The notes: a model not told the origin generated them from the letters alone. 64,000 nt of DNA from Paenibacillus puerhi (GCF_009846885.1 NZ_WUWM01000002.1:1-64000), one strand, 5' to 3'; shown: positions 17,701-26,661, numbered from the stretch's first letter. Numbers and translations: made by a program.

Positions 17701-18105
17701 TCATTCATTGATTTTATAAACAGCCAGCTTCTTGTCGATTTGCTTAAAAATGTCAAGAATGGTTCGATAGTTGGACCCCAGATCACCAAGCGATCCCCGG
17801 GAAGCCGAGTAAATATCAATGGCCGTTTTGACCGGATTGATACCAAAGAGCGTTACGGTAATATCTTGTGTACGGCCGGTAATCGTTTTTTTCTCGAGCA
17901 CGATCTCTCCGACATTGCGCACTTCATGCAGCAGCTTGTACCCGTTGAGCTTCTTAAACATGTTGATGACTTCATCCCAAGCCTGGTCTTTGGAGATTTT
18001 ATAATAACGGGTCTTCAGCAGCGGATCCTTGGCTTTCTCTCCCGTCGTTTCGTGGCTGCGGATCAGACCTATTAAGGTTCGCTGTAGCAACACATTCCCT
18101 CCCAT
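17701..18105 (-). CDS. DUF1499-like small cytosolic protein
   Basis: A 134-residue protein without signal or membrane segments. The C-terminal half contains IYSASRGSLGDLGSNYRTI, which resembles the SASRxGxxDLGxNxxR signature of DUF1499, and the middle has GEIVLEKKTITGRTQDITVT. Function unknown. The start is uncertain: the ribosome site GGGAGGG lies inside the first codons of the ATG frame, so translation may instead begin at a GTG or TTG five or six codons later. Convergent with tpx. Confidence 0.7.
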   Translation of the reverse strand: MGGNVLLQRTLIGLIRSHETTGEKAKDPLLKTRYYKISKDQAWDEVINMFKKLNGYKLLHEVRNVGEIVLEKKTITGRTQDITVTLFGINPVKTAIDIYSASRGSLGDLGSNYRTILDIFKQIDKKLAVYKINE

Positions 18106-18422
18106 ACGAAGTGCCTTATCTATTCGGGTTTAAACTATCCTTTATCATATCACTGTTTAGAAGGAAGAGAAAGGGGGAAAGCGCTTTTTCTACAAAAAAG
18201 ATACCGCGGACCGCTTCCTTCTCCATTTGTCCCCGCACCAAAGACCGCCTTCGACAAGCAAGTGTTCGCCCTGCCCCACCAGCCTGCTTGGCTCAGATTA
18301 AGCTACATTCGCGCTTACCTTAGACAACAACCGTTCCTGCCTCCAGGTCATCCAGCGAAGCCTGGACCCCCTTCTTGGCCGTTAGAATCGATTCTCAGCT
18401 CCAGCAGAAGCAGCTTGTCTCC
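18106..18422. other. Gene-free stretch
   Basis: About 320 bases between the DUF1499-like gene and the transaldolase terminator. I see no convincing coding frame with a ribosome site, no promoter of quality and no RNA fold. It presumably holds the minus-strand promoter of the DUF1499-like gene. Confidence 0.5.
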
Positions 18423-18451
18423 CAAAAAGCCGCATCGATGCCGATGCGGCT
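18423..18451 (-). terminator. Intrinsic terminator of the transaldolase gene
   Basis: Minus strand: AGCCGCATC, 6-base loop, GATGCGGCT, then TTTTT. Perfect 9-bp stem, 16 bases past the stop codon. Confidence 0.9.
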
Positions 18452-18467
18452 TACTGACTGGTTACTA

Positions 18468-19124
18468 TTAGAATACCGATTGGGCTGCGCCTTCCCAGTC
18501 CTTCAGGAAGCGATCGATGCCCACATCCGTCAGCGGATGGCGAATCATCTGCTGGATCACTTTATAAGGTACTGTGGCTATATGGGCGCCAAGAAGAGCC
18601 GCATCGATCACATGGGTCGTCGTTCTCACACTGGCGGTAATAATCTCCGAGGGAATGTCGTGCACTTGGAAAATCTCGCTGATTTCCTGAATCAAATTCA
18701 TGCCGACCTGGTTAATATCGTCCAGACGCCCTACAAATGGCGAAACATACGTTGCGCCGGCCCGCGCGGCAAGCAAGGCCTGCGTCGAGCTGAATATAAG
18801 CGTGACGTTCGTCTTGATCCCTTGCTCGGCAAAACGCTTGGTAGCGATCAGACCGTCTTCGGTCATCGGTACTTTAACGACGATTCCTTCGCCCAGCGCG
18901 GCAAGCTTCTTGCCCTGTTCAACCATCTCATCGGCCTTCAGGCTGATGACTTCTGCACTGATCGGCAGGTTGCCCACGATAGACGCGATTTCTTTTACCG
19001 TTTCAAAAAAGTCTCTTCCCTCTTTGGCGATCAAGGAAGGATTAGTCGTGACGCCTGCAATCACCCCGAGCTCATGCGCCTTGCGAATTTCTTCCACATT
19101 GGCCGTATCGATGAACAGCTTCAT
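18468..19124 (-). CDS. fsa: Transaldolase / fructose-6-phosphate aldolase-like protein
   Basis: A 218-residue TIM-barrel aldolase of the short transaldolase (TalC/FSA/YwjH) family. The N-terminus is [20 protein letters not shown] with the active-site Asp, TTNPSLI follows, and the Schiff-base Lys is in [12 protein letters not shown]. The length is exactly that of the family. It moves a dihydroxyacetone unit in the pentose phosphate pathway; aldolase versus transaldolase activity cannot be told from sequence. It lies about 40 bases downstream of the 6S RNA on the same strand and ends at a terminator. Confidence 0.93.
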   Translation of the reverse strand: MKLFIDTANVEEIRKAHELGVIAGVTTNPSLIAKEGRDFFETVKEIASIVGNLPISAEVISLKADEMVEQGKKLAALGEGIVVKVPMTEDGLIATKRFAEQGIKTNVTLIFSSTQALLAARAGATYVSPFVGRLDDINQVGMNLIQEISEIFQVHDIPSEIITASVRTTTHVIDAALLGAHIATVPYKVIQQMIRHPLTDVGIDRFLKDWEGAAQSVF

Positions 19125-19162
19125 TTCCTACATCCCTTCTATGTATCTTCAGTTTTGGGCAC

Positions 19163-19351
19163 AAAAAAACCCGCAAATGCCGTCCGGTTCCGTGTCTCGA
19201 ACCTGCTCAAAGCAGGTGGGTGTCCGCAGAATCGGTTTTGAGATCCCTTTTCGAGGGCATGTCAGCCGCGATTCAATGTAGGTCTCCCGAGAAACAGTCA
19301 TTGGTTCAAAACAACGTTAAAACCGAGACGTACATCGCAGGATTTTGTTGT
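19163..19351 (-). ncRNA. ssrS: 6S RNA
   Basis: I recognise a Firmicute 6S RNA on the minus strand, about 189 nt. A TTTACT - 17 - TATAAT promoter precedes it. The transcript ends pair with each other (AAAATCCTGCGATG near the 5' end with GGCATTTGCGGGTTTT at the 3' end), and an internal stem (CGGTTTT / AAAACCG) closes the rod. The 3' side carries the family segment ACCCACCTGCTTTGAGCAGG with its small hairpin, and GCCCTCGAAAAGGG lies at the apical side. It ends in a run of seven T. 6S RNA mimics an open promoter and binds sigma-A RNA polymerase in stationary phase. A covariance-model search was not possible here. Confidence 0.78.
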
Positions 19352-19357
19352 AGTCTT

Positions 19358-19386
19358 ATTATAGTCCAATACGATTCGAAAGTAAA
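19358..19386 (-). promoter_or_regulatory. Promoter of the 6S RNA gene
   Basis: Minus strand: TTTACT (19386-19381), 17-base spacer, TATAAT (19363-19358). It predicts a start near 19351. Confidence 0.75.
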
Positions 19387-19423
19387 CCTGAGGCTTTCAG
19401 CCAATGCTGGGGGCGCCGACCAA

Positions 19424-20266
19424 TTACACTTTATCGGTCTTGTCGCCGGTATCCTGCTGCGGTGCATAACCCGGAGCTTCGTCCCTCTTGGGCGTCTCGC
19501 CCGCCAGTGCAGCCTCCTGCTCATCCAGCTCATCGCGTTCGCCGTCTTCCTGGTCCTTGGCGAGCAGCGCCTGCTGCTTATCTTGGAGCTTACCGAAGAT
19601 TTGATTGAAATGCCAGAAGGAGGTTACGGCGATCAAGCTCCCCATGAAGAAAGGGATCAGGAAAGTAAACATGAAGAAGCTGACATAAAAGATAATACCG
19701 TTTACGACAATCATCGACAGCGAGCGAATCGGACTGCCTATCGTAATAAGCACGGCATTTTTGACGATCTGCAAAGTCTTCATATGCAAATGCGTCAGAA
19801 TAGAGAAGAAGTGGAACATCGAAATAATCAGCAATACCGAAATGGATAAAACAAGAAAGCGCAATATACCGAACATCCCGGCCTGATTGCCGTAAAACCG
19901 GAAATTAGCGACAAGCACAGCTGCAAACACCAAATAGAGGAGCCCGCCAAGCATGGCTTGAACATAGTTCGATTTATATCCCCGGAAGAAGGTCTTGAAC
20001 AGCGGTACATCCTCATCGCCTGTGACCCACTTGCGCGCTACAGTGAACATAGCCGCAGTGGCGGGAAACAACGTAAACGGTGCCAAAACTCCCATGAGCA
20101 AAAACGCAAAATAAATATCGCCTTCGGTAATATTGGGCATAAACATCGGTATCGCGGCCAGGAAAAACGGAATACTGCATATAACCCACAACACATTAAT
20201 GACGGATAACCGCATAATCCACTCGGATATTCGGTAAAATCCACCCATGACTCCTCTAAACTCCAA
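19424..20266 (-). CDS. YesL-like (DUF624) membrane protein
   Basis: A 280-residue protein with four or five hydrophobic helices in the first 200 residues, and a hydrophilic Glu/Asp/Gln-rich tail of about 60 residues. The opening GFYRISEWIMRLSVINVLWV and the internal layout match the YesL/DUF624 family, often found near carbohydrate transport genes, function unknown. A TTG start at 20266 is preferred because GGAGG lies 7 bases upstream; an ATG eight codons earlier (20290) has no ribosome site. No sugar genes are adjacent. Confidence 0.82.
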   Translation of the reverse strand: MEFRGVMGGFYRISEWIMRLSVINVLWVICSIPFFLAAIPMFMPNITEGDIYFAFLLMGVLAPFTLFPATAAMFTVARKWVTGDEDVPLFKTFFRGYKSNYVQAMLGGLLYLVFAAVLVANFRFYGNQAGMFGILRFLVLSISVLLIISMFHFFSILTHLHMKTLQIVKNAVLITIGSPIRSLSMIVVNGIIFYVSFFMFTFLIPFFMGSLIAVTSFWHFNQIFGKLQDKQQALLAKDQEDGERDELDEQEAALAGETPKRDEAPGYAPQQDTGDKTDKV

Positions 20267-20388
20267 AACGACGCCTCCTTCTATATCCATCCATTAATTA
20301 TAGTTTATTTCGCGCTTTCTAGGTAGCCGTCTATACGGATTAGGGCGGCAGGTCATCTCTTATTTTATCACCCGTAACCTCTATGGTC

Positions 20389-20417
20389 AAAAAAAACAAG
20401 CCCGCTTACGCGGGCTT
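20389..20417 (-). terminator. Intrinsic terminator of cshA
   Basis: Minus strand: AAGCCCGC, GTAA loop, GCGGGCTT, then G and eight T. Perfect stem, 20 bases past the cshA stop. Confidence 0.92.
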
Positions 20418-20436
20418 ATTATCTGGTGTTCCCTTA

Positions 20437-22029
20437 TCAGACAAGCGTCTCTTCATTGGAACGGCTCGCCGGGCGGGATTGGCTCCCGCGGCTGTCGCCG
20501 CGGCCATCCGAACGGGAGTCGGAACGCCCGCGATAGTCGCGGTTATCGCGATACCCGCCGCCTTGGCGTCCGCCATCGCGACGGCTGCCGCTGCGGTCTC
20601 CGCCACCGCCGTAAGGACGGTCATTGCGGCGTGCGCCGCCTGCCGTGCCATAGGAGCCGGAAGGTCTGCGGCCGTTGGAGCGAATGTCCGGACGACGCTT
20701 CTTAGCGCGGATCGGATCCTCAGGAGTCAGGTCGATCTCGACTTCCTTCTTGTCTCCGCCTGTCAGCAGCTTCAGAGCCGATGCCAGCAGATGTACCGAG
20801 TCATGCTGCTCCAGCAAGGAGATAGCCAGACCTTTATATTCATTGTGTTCTTCTTTCTCAAGCACTTCCAGCACGCGTTCGGCTGTCAGCTTTTGTTTGC
20901 CCTCGATCGCCTCGGCCAGACTCGGCATCGGCTTGCGCGTAATGCGGTGGCGCGTAATCTTCTCGATGAAGTGAAGATGATCGATCTCGCGCGGGGTCAC
21001 GAAGGAGTAGGCTACCCCTTCTTTGCCCGCACGGCCCGTACGGCCGATCCGGTGAACATAGCTTTCCGGATCTTGCGGAAGGTCAAAGTTGATAACATGC
21101 GTTACGCCGGACACGTCCAACCCGCGAGCAGCTACGTCAGTCGCAACGAGCACATCGATGCTGCCGTCGCGGAATTTGCGCATGACATTGTCGCGCTGGT
21201 TCTGCGACAGGTCGCCGTGCAGGCCTTCAGCCGTATACCCGCGCTTCTGCAGCGCTTCAGACAGCTCATCGACGCGGCGCTTCGTACGGCCGAAGATAAT
21301 CGCCAGATCCGGAGACTCCATATCGATCAGGCGGCAGAGAGCTTCGAACTTCTGACGCTCATGCAGCTCGATGTACGCTTGCTCGATCAGCGGCGCGCTG
21401 ACCTGCTTCGGGATAACCGATACTTGCTCCGGATTTTTCAAGAACTGCTGGGCCAGCCGCTGGATGTTGATAGGCATCGTAGCCGAGAAAAGCATCGTTT
21501 GACGCTCGTCGGGAACCAGGCGCAGGATCGACTGGATATCTTCCATAAAGCCCATATCCAGCATTTCATCCGCTTCGTCGAGGATCACGGTCTGCACGTC
21601 ATCCAGCTTGATCGTTTTGCGGTTAATGTGGTCGAGCAGACGCCCTGGCGTACCGATGATGATCTGCGGTTTTCTGCGAAGACCGCGGATCTGCTTCACA
21701 ATATCCTGACCGCCGTAGATCGGCAGGGAACGAATACCTTTAAAGCGGCCGAGCTTCTCGATCTCTTCCGCTACCTGGATCGCAAGCTCCCGGGTAGGGC
21801 ACATAATCAAAGCGACGATGCGCTCTTCTTTAATGTCGATTTTGTTGATCAGAGGAATACCGAATGCCGCAGTCTTCCCTGTTCCCGTCTGTGCCTGACC
21901 GATCAAATCGCGGCCTTCCATGGCTACAGGAATGGCTTTATCTTGAATCGGGGTCGACTCTTCAAAGCCCATTTCCGTAATGGCGCGCAATACTTTCGGT
22001 TCCAAACCAAATTCACTAAACGTTTTCAA
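20437..22029 (-). CDS. cshA: DEAD-box RNA helicase CshA
   Basis: A 530-residue ATP-dependent RNA helicase. Motifs in order: Q-motif STPIQ, motif I AQTGTGKT, Ia PTRELA, Ib TPGRLLD, motif II DEADEML, motif III SATMP, motif IV IIFGRTK, motif [11 protein letters not shown], and motif [13 protein letters not shown] CshA/DbpA-like C-terminal region is followed by a Gly/Arg/Asp/Ser-rich tail of about 80 residues (RGG-like), expected to bind RNA. In Bacillus CshA works with the RNA degradosome and ribosome assembly, and aids growth in the cold. A long 5' leader (about 145 nt) precedes the ATG. Confidence 0.95.
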   Translation of the reverse strand: MKTFSEFGLEPKVLRAITEMGFEESTPIQDKAIPVAMEGRDLIGQAQTGTGKTAAFGIPLINKIDIKEERIVALIMCPTRELAIQVAEEIEKLGRFKGIRSLPIYGGQDIVKQIRGLRRKPQIIIGTPGRLLDHINRKTIKLDDVQTVILDEADEMLDMGFMEDIQSILRLVPDERQTMLFSATMPINIQRLAQQFLKNPEQVSVIPKQVSAPLIEQAYIELHERQKFEALCRLIDMESPDLAIIFGRTKRRVDELSEALQKRGYTAEGLHGDLSQNQRDNVMRKFRDGSIDVLVATDVAARGLDVSGVTHVINFDLPQDPESYVHRIGRTGRAGKEGVAYSFVTPREIDHLHFIEKITRHRITRKPMPSLAEAIEGKQKLTAERVLEVLEKEEHNEYKGLAISLLEQHDSVHLLASALKLLTGGDKKEVEIDLTPEDPIRAKKRRPDIRSNGRRPSGSYGTAGGARRNDRPYGGGGDRSGSRRDGGRQGGGYRDNRDYRGRSDSRSDGRGDSRGSQSRPASRSNEETLV

Positions 22030-22186
22030 ATGATTTCATTCTCCTTTGTACTATGGGTTCTAGATATATATACCCTTAAGTGCGACTCCTATCTTTTCTT
22101 AGTTAATCTCTTCATGAGAAACACTTCTCAAGCTGTGTCAATAATGAACAGTCAAGGCCGTACTTAAGAATATCTTTAGTATTATA
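22030..22186 (-). promoter_or_regulatory. cshA promoter and long 5' leader
   Basis: Minus strand: TGG TATAAT at 22189-22181 is an extended -10 box, giving a leader of about 145 nt before the ATG of cshA. Long leaders are usual in cold-induced RNA helicase genes. I see no known riboswitch in it. Confidence 0.5.
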
Positions 22187-22293
22187 CCACAAGCGGTAAA
22201 CATATTCCAGAAATGTTCAAATTGAAACCGACGAATGCGAAACCTCGTATATACTACATATATTTTCAGCCAACGTAAAAGGAGCGAAAGCAT

Positions 22294-22842
22294 ATGTCCG
22301 TTTGGAAAAGAGTCGGGGACATCTGGAGAAGCAACAAGGCGGTGCCGGAGGAAAAGCCCTCGAATCCGCTGGAAGATACAAAGGTTGGCGACATCGTGAA
22401 CGTGGATCTGGAGGAATACGTCGTTTCCGGCAAAGTGGTATACTATGATCAGGGCTTCGCTCCCCATCGGTATGCTTATTATCTGCAGAACGGCAAACAT
22501 CTTTCATGCCTGCTTGTGGAAAAAGGACGCACCTACGAATGCTTCGTGTGCGAATTTGTCGAGGGCTCCCTGGATGATCCGGGCGATGTGCCTACGCAGC
22601 TTGACCTGGGAGATGGGATCACCTTTGACCTCGAGCATAATCGAAGCGATACGGTCCGCACGGAAGGCCAGACTGATTTTCGCTCTGCAGACCAGGTGCT
22701 GATCTGGCGTTATATAGGAGCAGATGACCGTTATTTCTTTCTTCAATGGCAGGACGGCAAGTATGTAGCTCTGGAGGGCTCCAGAACGCCCCCGGGTCTG
22801 ATCAAGTTCCTGAAAGCCTCCGGCGGCGCGTCCCCTTTGTGA
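22294..22842 (+). CDS. DUF4178 domain protein
   Basis: A 182-residue cytoplasmic beta-rich protein. The segment VGDIVNVDLEEYVVSGKVVYY fits the start of DUF4178. Function unknown. AAGGAGCG lies upstream of the ATG. It leads a probable operon with the DUF4247 lipoprotein (59 bases downstream) and possibly the YitT-family gene. In other Bacillales DUF4178 and DUF4247 genes also sit together, which supports a shared, uncharacterised pathway. Confidence 0.75.
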   Translation: MSVWKRVGDIWRSNKAVPEEKPSNPLEDTKVGDIVNVDLEEYVVSGKVVYYDQGFAPHRYAYYLQNGKHLSCLLVEKGRTYECFVCEFVEGSLDDPGDVPTQLDLGDGITFDLEHNRSDTVRTEGQTDFRSADQVLIWRYIGADDRYFFLQWQDGKYVALEGSRTPPGLIKFLKASGGASPL

Positions 22843-22901
22843 TTATTAATTTTATAGCCTATTTCATTACGTCATGCTTGAGCAGGAGGTGATTTCGTAC
22901 A

Positions 22902-23624
22902 ATGAAACGCATGTCCAAATGGCTGGCCGTGCTGCTCGTCTTTACGCTGCTGGCCGGTTGCGGCGATTCAAGCAACTTTATTAAGGAAAATTATTCGCTC
23001 ATCGATGTGCAGGGAAACGGGAAAAGCACCGCCAAAATATATGCAGTCCAGGATAAGGATGTCCCGACCGTAGCCAGGGAGCTGGCTAAACAGGAGAAGC
23101 CCAAGGAAACAAGCAAGGAATCGGCGGAACGGATGTTCCTTGTTTATGACAACAAAATCATCCATGTCCAGAAAGATCCGGATAACGAAAATTCCACATT
23201 GGTTGAATTGGATTCCGTCCAATATGCAAAAGATAACTATGATTCCTCCTTCCTTCAAGGGTATGTGACGGCTACCCTGCTCCAATCGTTGTTCGGAGGC
23301 GCCTGGACCGGCAGCAATCGGGGTACGGATTATCGGGGGTACACGTCCAGCAAGCGATACGAAGATTTCGGCAAATATCAGTCAGCCCCTAGCCCGGGAT
23401 CAGCGGCCTCGCCGTCCAAGACGCCGGCCCAGCAACCGCCGACCACCTCGGATCGCAAGGGTAGCTTTACAACGAGCCCGACGACACCCTCCAAGCCTAG
23501 CACGGATACGGGCAGCTCGGTACGGCGCAATGACGGGTCCAAGCCTTCCATCAAAGTTCCGTCATCCGGATCGTCCAAGAAGCCGAGCACCAGCAAGCGG
23601 TCCGGTTCCTTTAAAAGAAGATAG
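22902..23624 (+). CDS. DUF4247 lipoprotein
   Basis: A 240-residue exported lipoprotein: the signal peptide ends in the lipobox LLAGC (lipidated Cys about residue 20). The folded part runs to about residue 150 (FLVYDNKIIHVQKDPDNENS). A Ser/Pro/Thr/Lys-rich disordered tail of about 80 residues ends GSFKRR. The N-terminal part matches DUF4247 as I know it. AGGAGGTGAT lies ahead of the ATG. It should sit on the outer face of the membrane; function unknown. Confidence 0.78.
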   Translation: MKRMSKWLAVLLVFTLLAGCGDSSNFIKENYSLIDVQGNGKSTAKIYAVQDKDVPTVARELAKQEKPKETSKESAERMFLVYDNKIIHVQKDPDNENSTLVELDSVQYAKDNYDSSFLQGYVTATLLQSLFGGAWTGSNRGTDYRGYTSSKRYEDFGKYQSAPSPGSAASPSKTPAQQPPTTSDRKGSFTTSPTTPSKPSTDTGSSVRRNDGSKPSIKVPSSGSSKKPSTSKRSGSFKRR

Positions 23625-23637
23625 CCTCACTCCAGTC

Positions 23638-23667
23638 AAGCTTTCCGCGTACCCGTGCGGAAAGCTT
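23638..23667 (+). other. Hairpin between the DUF4247 and YitT genes
   Basis: AAGCTTTCCGC and GCGGAAAGCTT form a perfect 11-bp stem with an 8-base loop but no following T-run. It may be a partial terminator or an mRNA-processing element. Confidence 0.45.
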
Positions 23668-23701
23668 CTGGCGTTAGCAGCATTTCCTGAGGAGGACTCT
23701 C

Positions 23702-24535
23702 ATGGCAAAACTGCAGCGTTCATGGGTCGGCTCCACCTTTATGGTCGCCCTTGGCTCGGTATTGATCGCATCCAGCTTCAACCTGTTTATTATCCCGCAT
23801 CAATTGCTCAGCGGCGGTCTGTCCGGCATCGCGATGATCGCAGGTTATTTTTCGGGCTTCGATATCTCGTTGCTCTATCTTGTATTTAATTTGCCCGTGT
23901 TGATCTGGGGGCTCGTGTCCATTGGCCGGAGGTTCATCGTACTAAGCGCGATCTCGGTCATCCTGACCACCTGGCTTATGCACATCATTCCCGTCATGGC
24001 CATCTCGAGCGAGCCCATCATGTCCGGAGTTGCGGGCGGCGTGCTGGTCGGACTTGGGACTGGGATCGCCATGCGATCGGGCGGCTCTAGCGGGGGGATC
24101 GATATTATTGCCTCGATCTTAACAAGGAAGCGCGATTTCCCGCTTGGTACCGTATTGTTCGGCTTGAACGGCGGAATCATCCTGATGCTTGGCTACTTTA
24201 AGCAGGACTGGGACCCTGCCTTGTACTCCATGCTGTCCATCTTCATCACCGGCAAAGTGATGGATACGATCCATATCCGGCATCTGAAGGTGACCGTATT
24301 CATCGTGACCCAGAAGGGCGAGCTGCTGCTAGCCAAGATGCAAAAGCTGCAGCGAGGAGTAACGGTCATACAGACGGAAGGGGCATATACGAAGCGCACT
24401 CAGCATATGCTGATGACGGTGACGACGCGCTACGAGTTGGCCGAGCTTCAGCAGCTCATTCGCAAGTGGGACCCGCAGGCCTTTGTGAATGTTACGGAAA
24501 CGGTCGGCGTCATGGGCCTCTTCCGGCGCAGTTGA
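23702..24535 (+). CDS. YitT-family membrane protein with C-terminal DUF2179 domain
   Basis: A 277-residue protein with five or six membrane helices (first ~190 residues) and a cytoplasmic ~85-residue DUF2179 domain (VFIVTQKGELLLAKMQKLQRG, TVIQTEGAYTKRTQHML). The motif GGSSGGIDIIASIL is typical of the family. Bacillales encode several paralogues, of unknown transport function. TGAGGAGG lies upstream of the ATG. The gap to the lipoprotein gene is 77 bases with a hairpin, so co-transcription is possible but not certain. Confidence 0.88.
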   Translation: MAKLQRSWVGSTFMVALGSVLIASSFNLFIIPHQLLSGGLSGIAMIAGYFSGFDISLLYLVFNLPVLIWGLVSIGRRFIVLSAISVILTTWLMHIIPVMAISSEPIMSGVAGGVLVGLGTGIAMRSGGSSGGIDIIASILTRKRDFPLGTVLFGLNGGIILMLGYFKQDWDPALYSMLSIFITGKVMDTIHIRHLKVTVFIVTQKGELLLAKMQKLQRGVTVIQTEGAYTKRTQHMLMTVTTRYELAELQQLIRKWDPQAFVNVTETVGVMGLFRRS

Positions 24536-24598
24536 TTCGGATGGATCAAGTTGGCACCTGCCTGCCACAAATGTCCCGATGTCACTGGCATCAATCTA

Positions 24599-24607
24599 TG
24601 CTATAAT
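24599..24607 (+). promoter_or_regulatory. Extended -10 promoter of the small gene at 24711
   Basis: TGC TATAAT (TATAAT at 24602-24607), about 105 bases before the small protein start. No convincing -35 box. Confidence 0.5.
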
Positions 24608-24710
24608 GATAATCAGCCTTAGTTTCATGCCTTTGCTTTCCCTGCTCTGCCTGTACGGCTCGCAAGTCGCTCCTGATTATACTAGACATCAGACGATGAC
24701 GGGAAGGGTG

Positions 24711-24905
24711 ATGCTTGTGGAAACGGTGAAGCTGTCAACGATTGTCATGAAATTAACGCCCGAGATGTATCCATTCCTCAAACGCCATGAGCTGGAATCC
24801 GAGATCGTGCTCCGCAACGGCCTGGCCGCGCTGGAAACGGAAGACGCCATGGAAATTATTCAATACAGCATTTCCGAGCATCAAAAAGACGTCCGCCTTC
24901 ATTAA
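24711..24905 (+). CDS. Small conserved-looking protein, unknown
   Basis: A 64-residue acidic/amphipathic protein, opening MLVETVKLSTIVMKLTPEMY and ending HQKDVRLH. No signal peptide or membrane helix. GGGAAGGGTGAT lies over the start region, so the true start could be the GTG two codons later (24717). It has its own promoter and a terminator whose loop contains the stop codon, which supports a real gene. I do not recognise a family. Confidence 0.65.
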   Translation: MLVETVKLSTIVMKLTPEMYPFLKRHELESEIVLRNGLAALETEDAMEIIQYSISEHQKDVRLH

Positions 24906-24922
24906 GAAGGGGACGTTTTTTT
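24889..24922 (+). terminator. Intrinsic terminator overlapping the end of the small gene
   Basis: ACGTCC-G-CCTTC, loop ATTAA, GAAGG-GGACGT, then seven T. The left arm encodes the last codons and the stop TAA sits in the loop, so the terminator overlaps the coding sequence. Confidence 0.9.
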
Positions 24923-25038
24923 CTGTGCCGATTCATGAAAGGAATGTTAAGGATTTTGACAAATATAGTCGTAATGGTCCGGCTCAATTTATGGTATGCT
25001 AGGAGAAAAAGCGCAACCATACGATGGAGGGATTTTGA

Positions 25039-25272
25039 ATGCAAGCTCTAACTCCTGGGCATCTGATATTGATCGCAGTCGTTCTGCTCTTATTGTTCGG
25101 ACCCAATAAGCTTCCCGAGCTTGGCCGCGGCTTCGGCAAAATGTTCCGCGAGTTCAAGGACGCGACGAACGGCAACTCCGCCCAGCCCGAAGACAAACCG
25201 GCACAGCTTGACGCCCCCAAGCAGGAGCTCGTCTCGCCTATGGATTCTTCCGCTCCAAACGTCAACAAGTAA
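25039..25272 (+). CDS. tatA: Twin-arginine translocase subunit TatA
   Basis: A 77-residue TatA/E protein. A short N-terminal membrane helix (ILIAVVLLLLFG) is followed by the hinge FGPNKLPELGRG and an amphipathic helix (FGKMFREFKDATNG), then a polar tail. TatA oligomers form the pore that exports folded proteins. No tatC is nearby in this window. GGAGGG lies upstream of the ATG. Confidence 0.93.
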   Translation: MQALTPGHLILIAVVLLLLFGPNKLPELGRGFGKMFREFKDATNGNSAQPEDKPAQLDAPKQELVSPMDSSAPNVNK

Positions 25273-25302
25273 CGGGCCATCCCATTAGGCAAGGCAGCTG
25301 CA

Positions 25303-25337
25303 AACCATCCGGCTTAACCCGCGGGATGGTTTTTTTT
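25303..25337 (+). terminator. Intrinsic terminator of tatA
   Basis: AACCATCC and GGATGGTT, 13-base loop, followed by T8. It overlaps the last codons of the convergent MFS gene at 25314. Confidence 0.85.
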
Positions 25338-26477
25338 GCACCAGTAGGCGTGGGTCCCGAGCAGCAGAACGGCTGCAGCGGCAGCTATGCCTGCGCCCAT
25401 ATAGTACATGGAGGCTCCGCCCAGCCAATCCTTCACAAGACCGCCTCCCAGACCGCCGCCGATCCCAGCAAGACCCAGGAAAACCATCGACAACAGCGAC
25501 TGGCCCGTCGACTGCAGATGAGCCGGTACGAGCCGGACCACGTATTGGACGGCAGTGATCCAAAACACCGCAAAGGTCACACAGTGGCTGGCTTGCAGCA
25601 GCGTCAGGATCAGAGGATCGTCAATCCATCCGAATAACAGCCATCTTAAGGTATAAAGAACGGCCACGACTCCAAGCAAGGCCAGCTCGTGAAACCGCGA
25701 CAGGTAGCGGCCGAACAAAGCGAAGGTCGGTATCTCGCTGGCGGCGGCGAGTGCCCACGCCCAGCCCACAAGGATGTCCGACCCGCCCAGATCCTTCAGA
25801 TGAAGCGCGAGCAGCGAATCGTTCATGCGATGCGGCAGCATTAAGAGGAACACGAGGAACAAGAACCAGAGAAACCGCTTATTTCCCAGCAGCTTGGTGA
25901 AGTCGGATAAGGACACGACGCTGTCGCCGCCTGATTTCTCATCGCGTACAAGCAGCAGCACGCCCAGTGGAAGAAGCCAGATCAGCCAGTACAGATAAGG
26001 CAAGGCTTGCAGCCCGCCGAAAGCCTGAAGAACAAGACCTGACGAAACGGCCATCAGCATATATCCGACTGAGCCCCACATCCGGACCGAGCCGTAGGAG
26101 GCGCCCGCCTGGCCCGCTACCCTCAGCGACAGCGAATCCAGCAGAGGCGTAGACGACAGCATGAAGAAATACAGCAGCAGCATGAATACGAAGGCGCTGA
26201 AATATCCGCCCGTGCCGAACACGCCTAAGCTGGAGATCACCGTCATCGCCCACAGTGAAAGCAGGATGATTTTCAAAGCCTGGTACCGATCGCTGATATA
26301 CCCCCACATCGGTTGAGCAAAAATCGTGACGAAGGGCCCGATCATCATCAGCAAGCCGATTTGCGAAGAAGAATACCCTCGTTCACCCAGATAAAGCGGC
26401 AGAAAAGGATTAAGCACCCCTGTCGTCGCATAGTATGATAAATTAAGACCGCGAAGTTTCAATAGCTGTTTGTTCAT
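25314..26477 (-). CDS. MFS transporter, MFS_1-like (LacY/HcaT-like group)
   Basis: A 387-residue transporter. The cytoplasmic loop GYISDRYQALKIILL follows helix 2, and HRMNDSLLALHLKDLGGSD with EIPTFALFGRY are hallmarks shared with the protein at 35413, a clear paralogue. The ATG at 26477 is supported by GGGAAGG 5 bases upstream. Members related to HcaT carry aromatic acids or nucleosides; the substrate here is unknown. It is monocistronic and convergent with tatA, sharing the terminator region. Confidence 0.82.
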   Translation of the reverse strand: MNKQLLKLRGLNLSYYATTGVLNPFLPLYLGERGYSSSQIGLLMMIGPFVTIFAQPMWGYISDRYQALKIILLSLWAMTVISSLGVFGTGGYFSAFVFMLLLYFFMLSSTPLLDSLSLRVAGQAGASYGSVRMWGSVGYMLMAVSSGLVLQAFGGLQALPYLYWLIWLLPLGVLLLVRDEKSGGDSVVSLSDFTKLLGNKRFLWFLFLVFLLMLPHRMNDSLLALHLKDLGGSDILVGWAWALAAASEIPTFALFGRYLSRFHELALLGVVAVLYTLRWLLFGWIDDPLILTLLQASHCVTFAVFWITAVQYVVRLVPAHLQSTGQSLLSMVFLGLAGIGGGLGGGLVKDWLGGASMYYMGAGIAAAAAVLLLGTHAYWCKKNHPAG

Positions 26478-26604
26478 GTCAACCTTCCCTCTTATCATGC
26501 TGGGCAAAGTATGAGAAGGAGCTCTTTCTTACCTTGCTCCCGAGATTGTAACACATTTCGGCAAATTTCATCAGACTAATCTACCGAATCCTTCGAGAGT
26601 TTAT

Positions 26605-26610
26605 TATAAT
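26605..26610 (+). promoter_or_regulatory. Probable -10 box of the DUF4015 gene
   Basis: TATAAT 52 bases before the ATG at 26662. The -35 region is weak. Confidence 0.4.
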
Positions 26611-26661
26611 AGGAGAATGTTTAATAGTTAGAATCACAATCAGCAGGGAGAGACGACGAAT

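Noticed and set aside
18111-18467. Short plus-strand frames upstream of the transaldolase terminator
   Set aside because: No ribosome sites, Pro/Arg-rich translation, and one overlaps the terminator.
20383-22167. A 594-codon open frame antisense to cshA
   Set aside because: It is the complement of a highly conserved helicase in GC-rich codons, has no ribosome site or recognisable domain, and is a typical antisense shadow.
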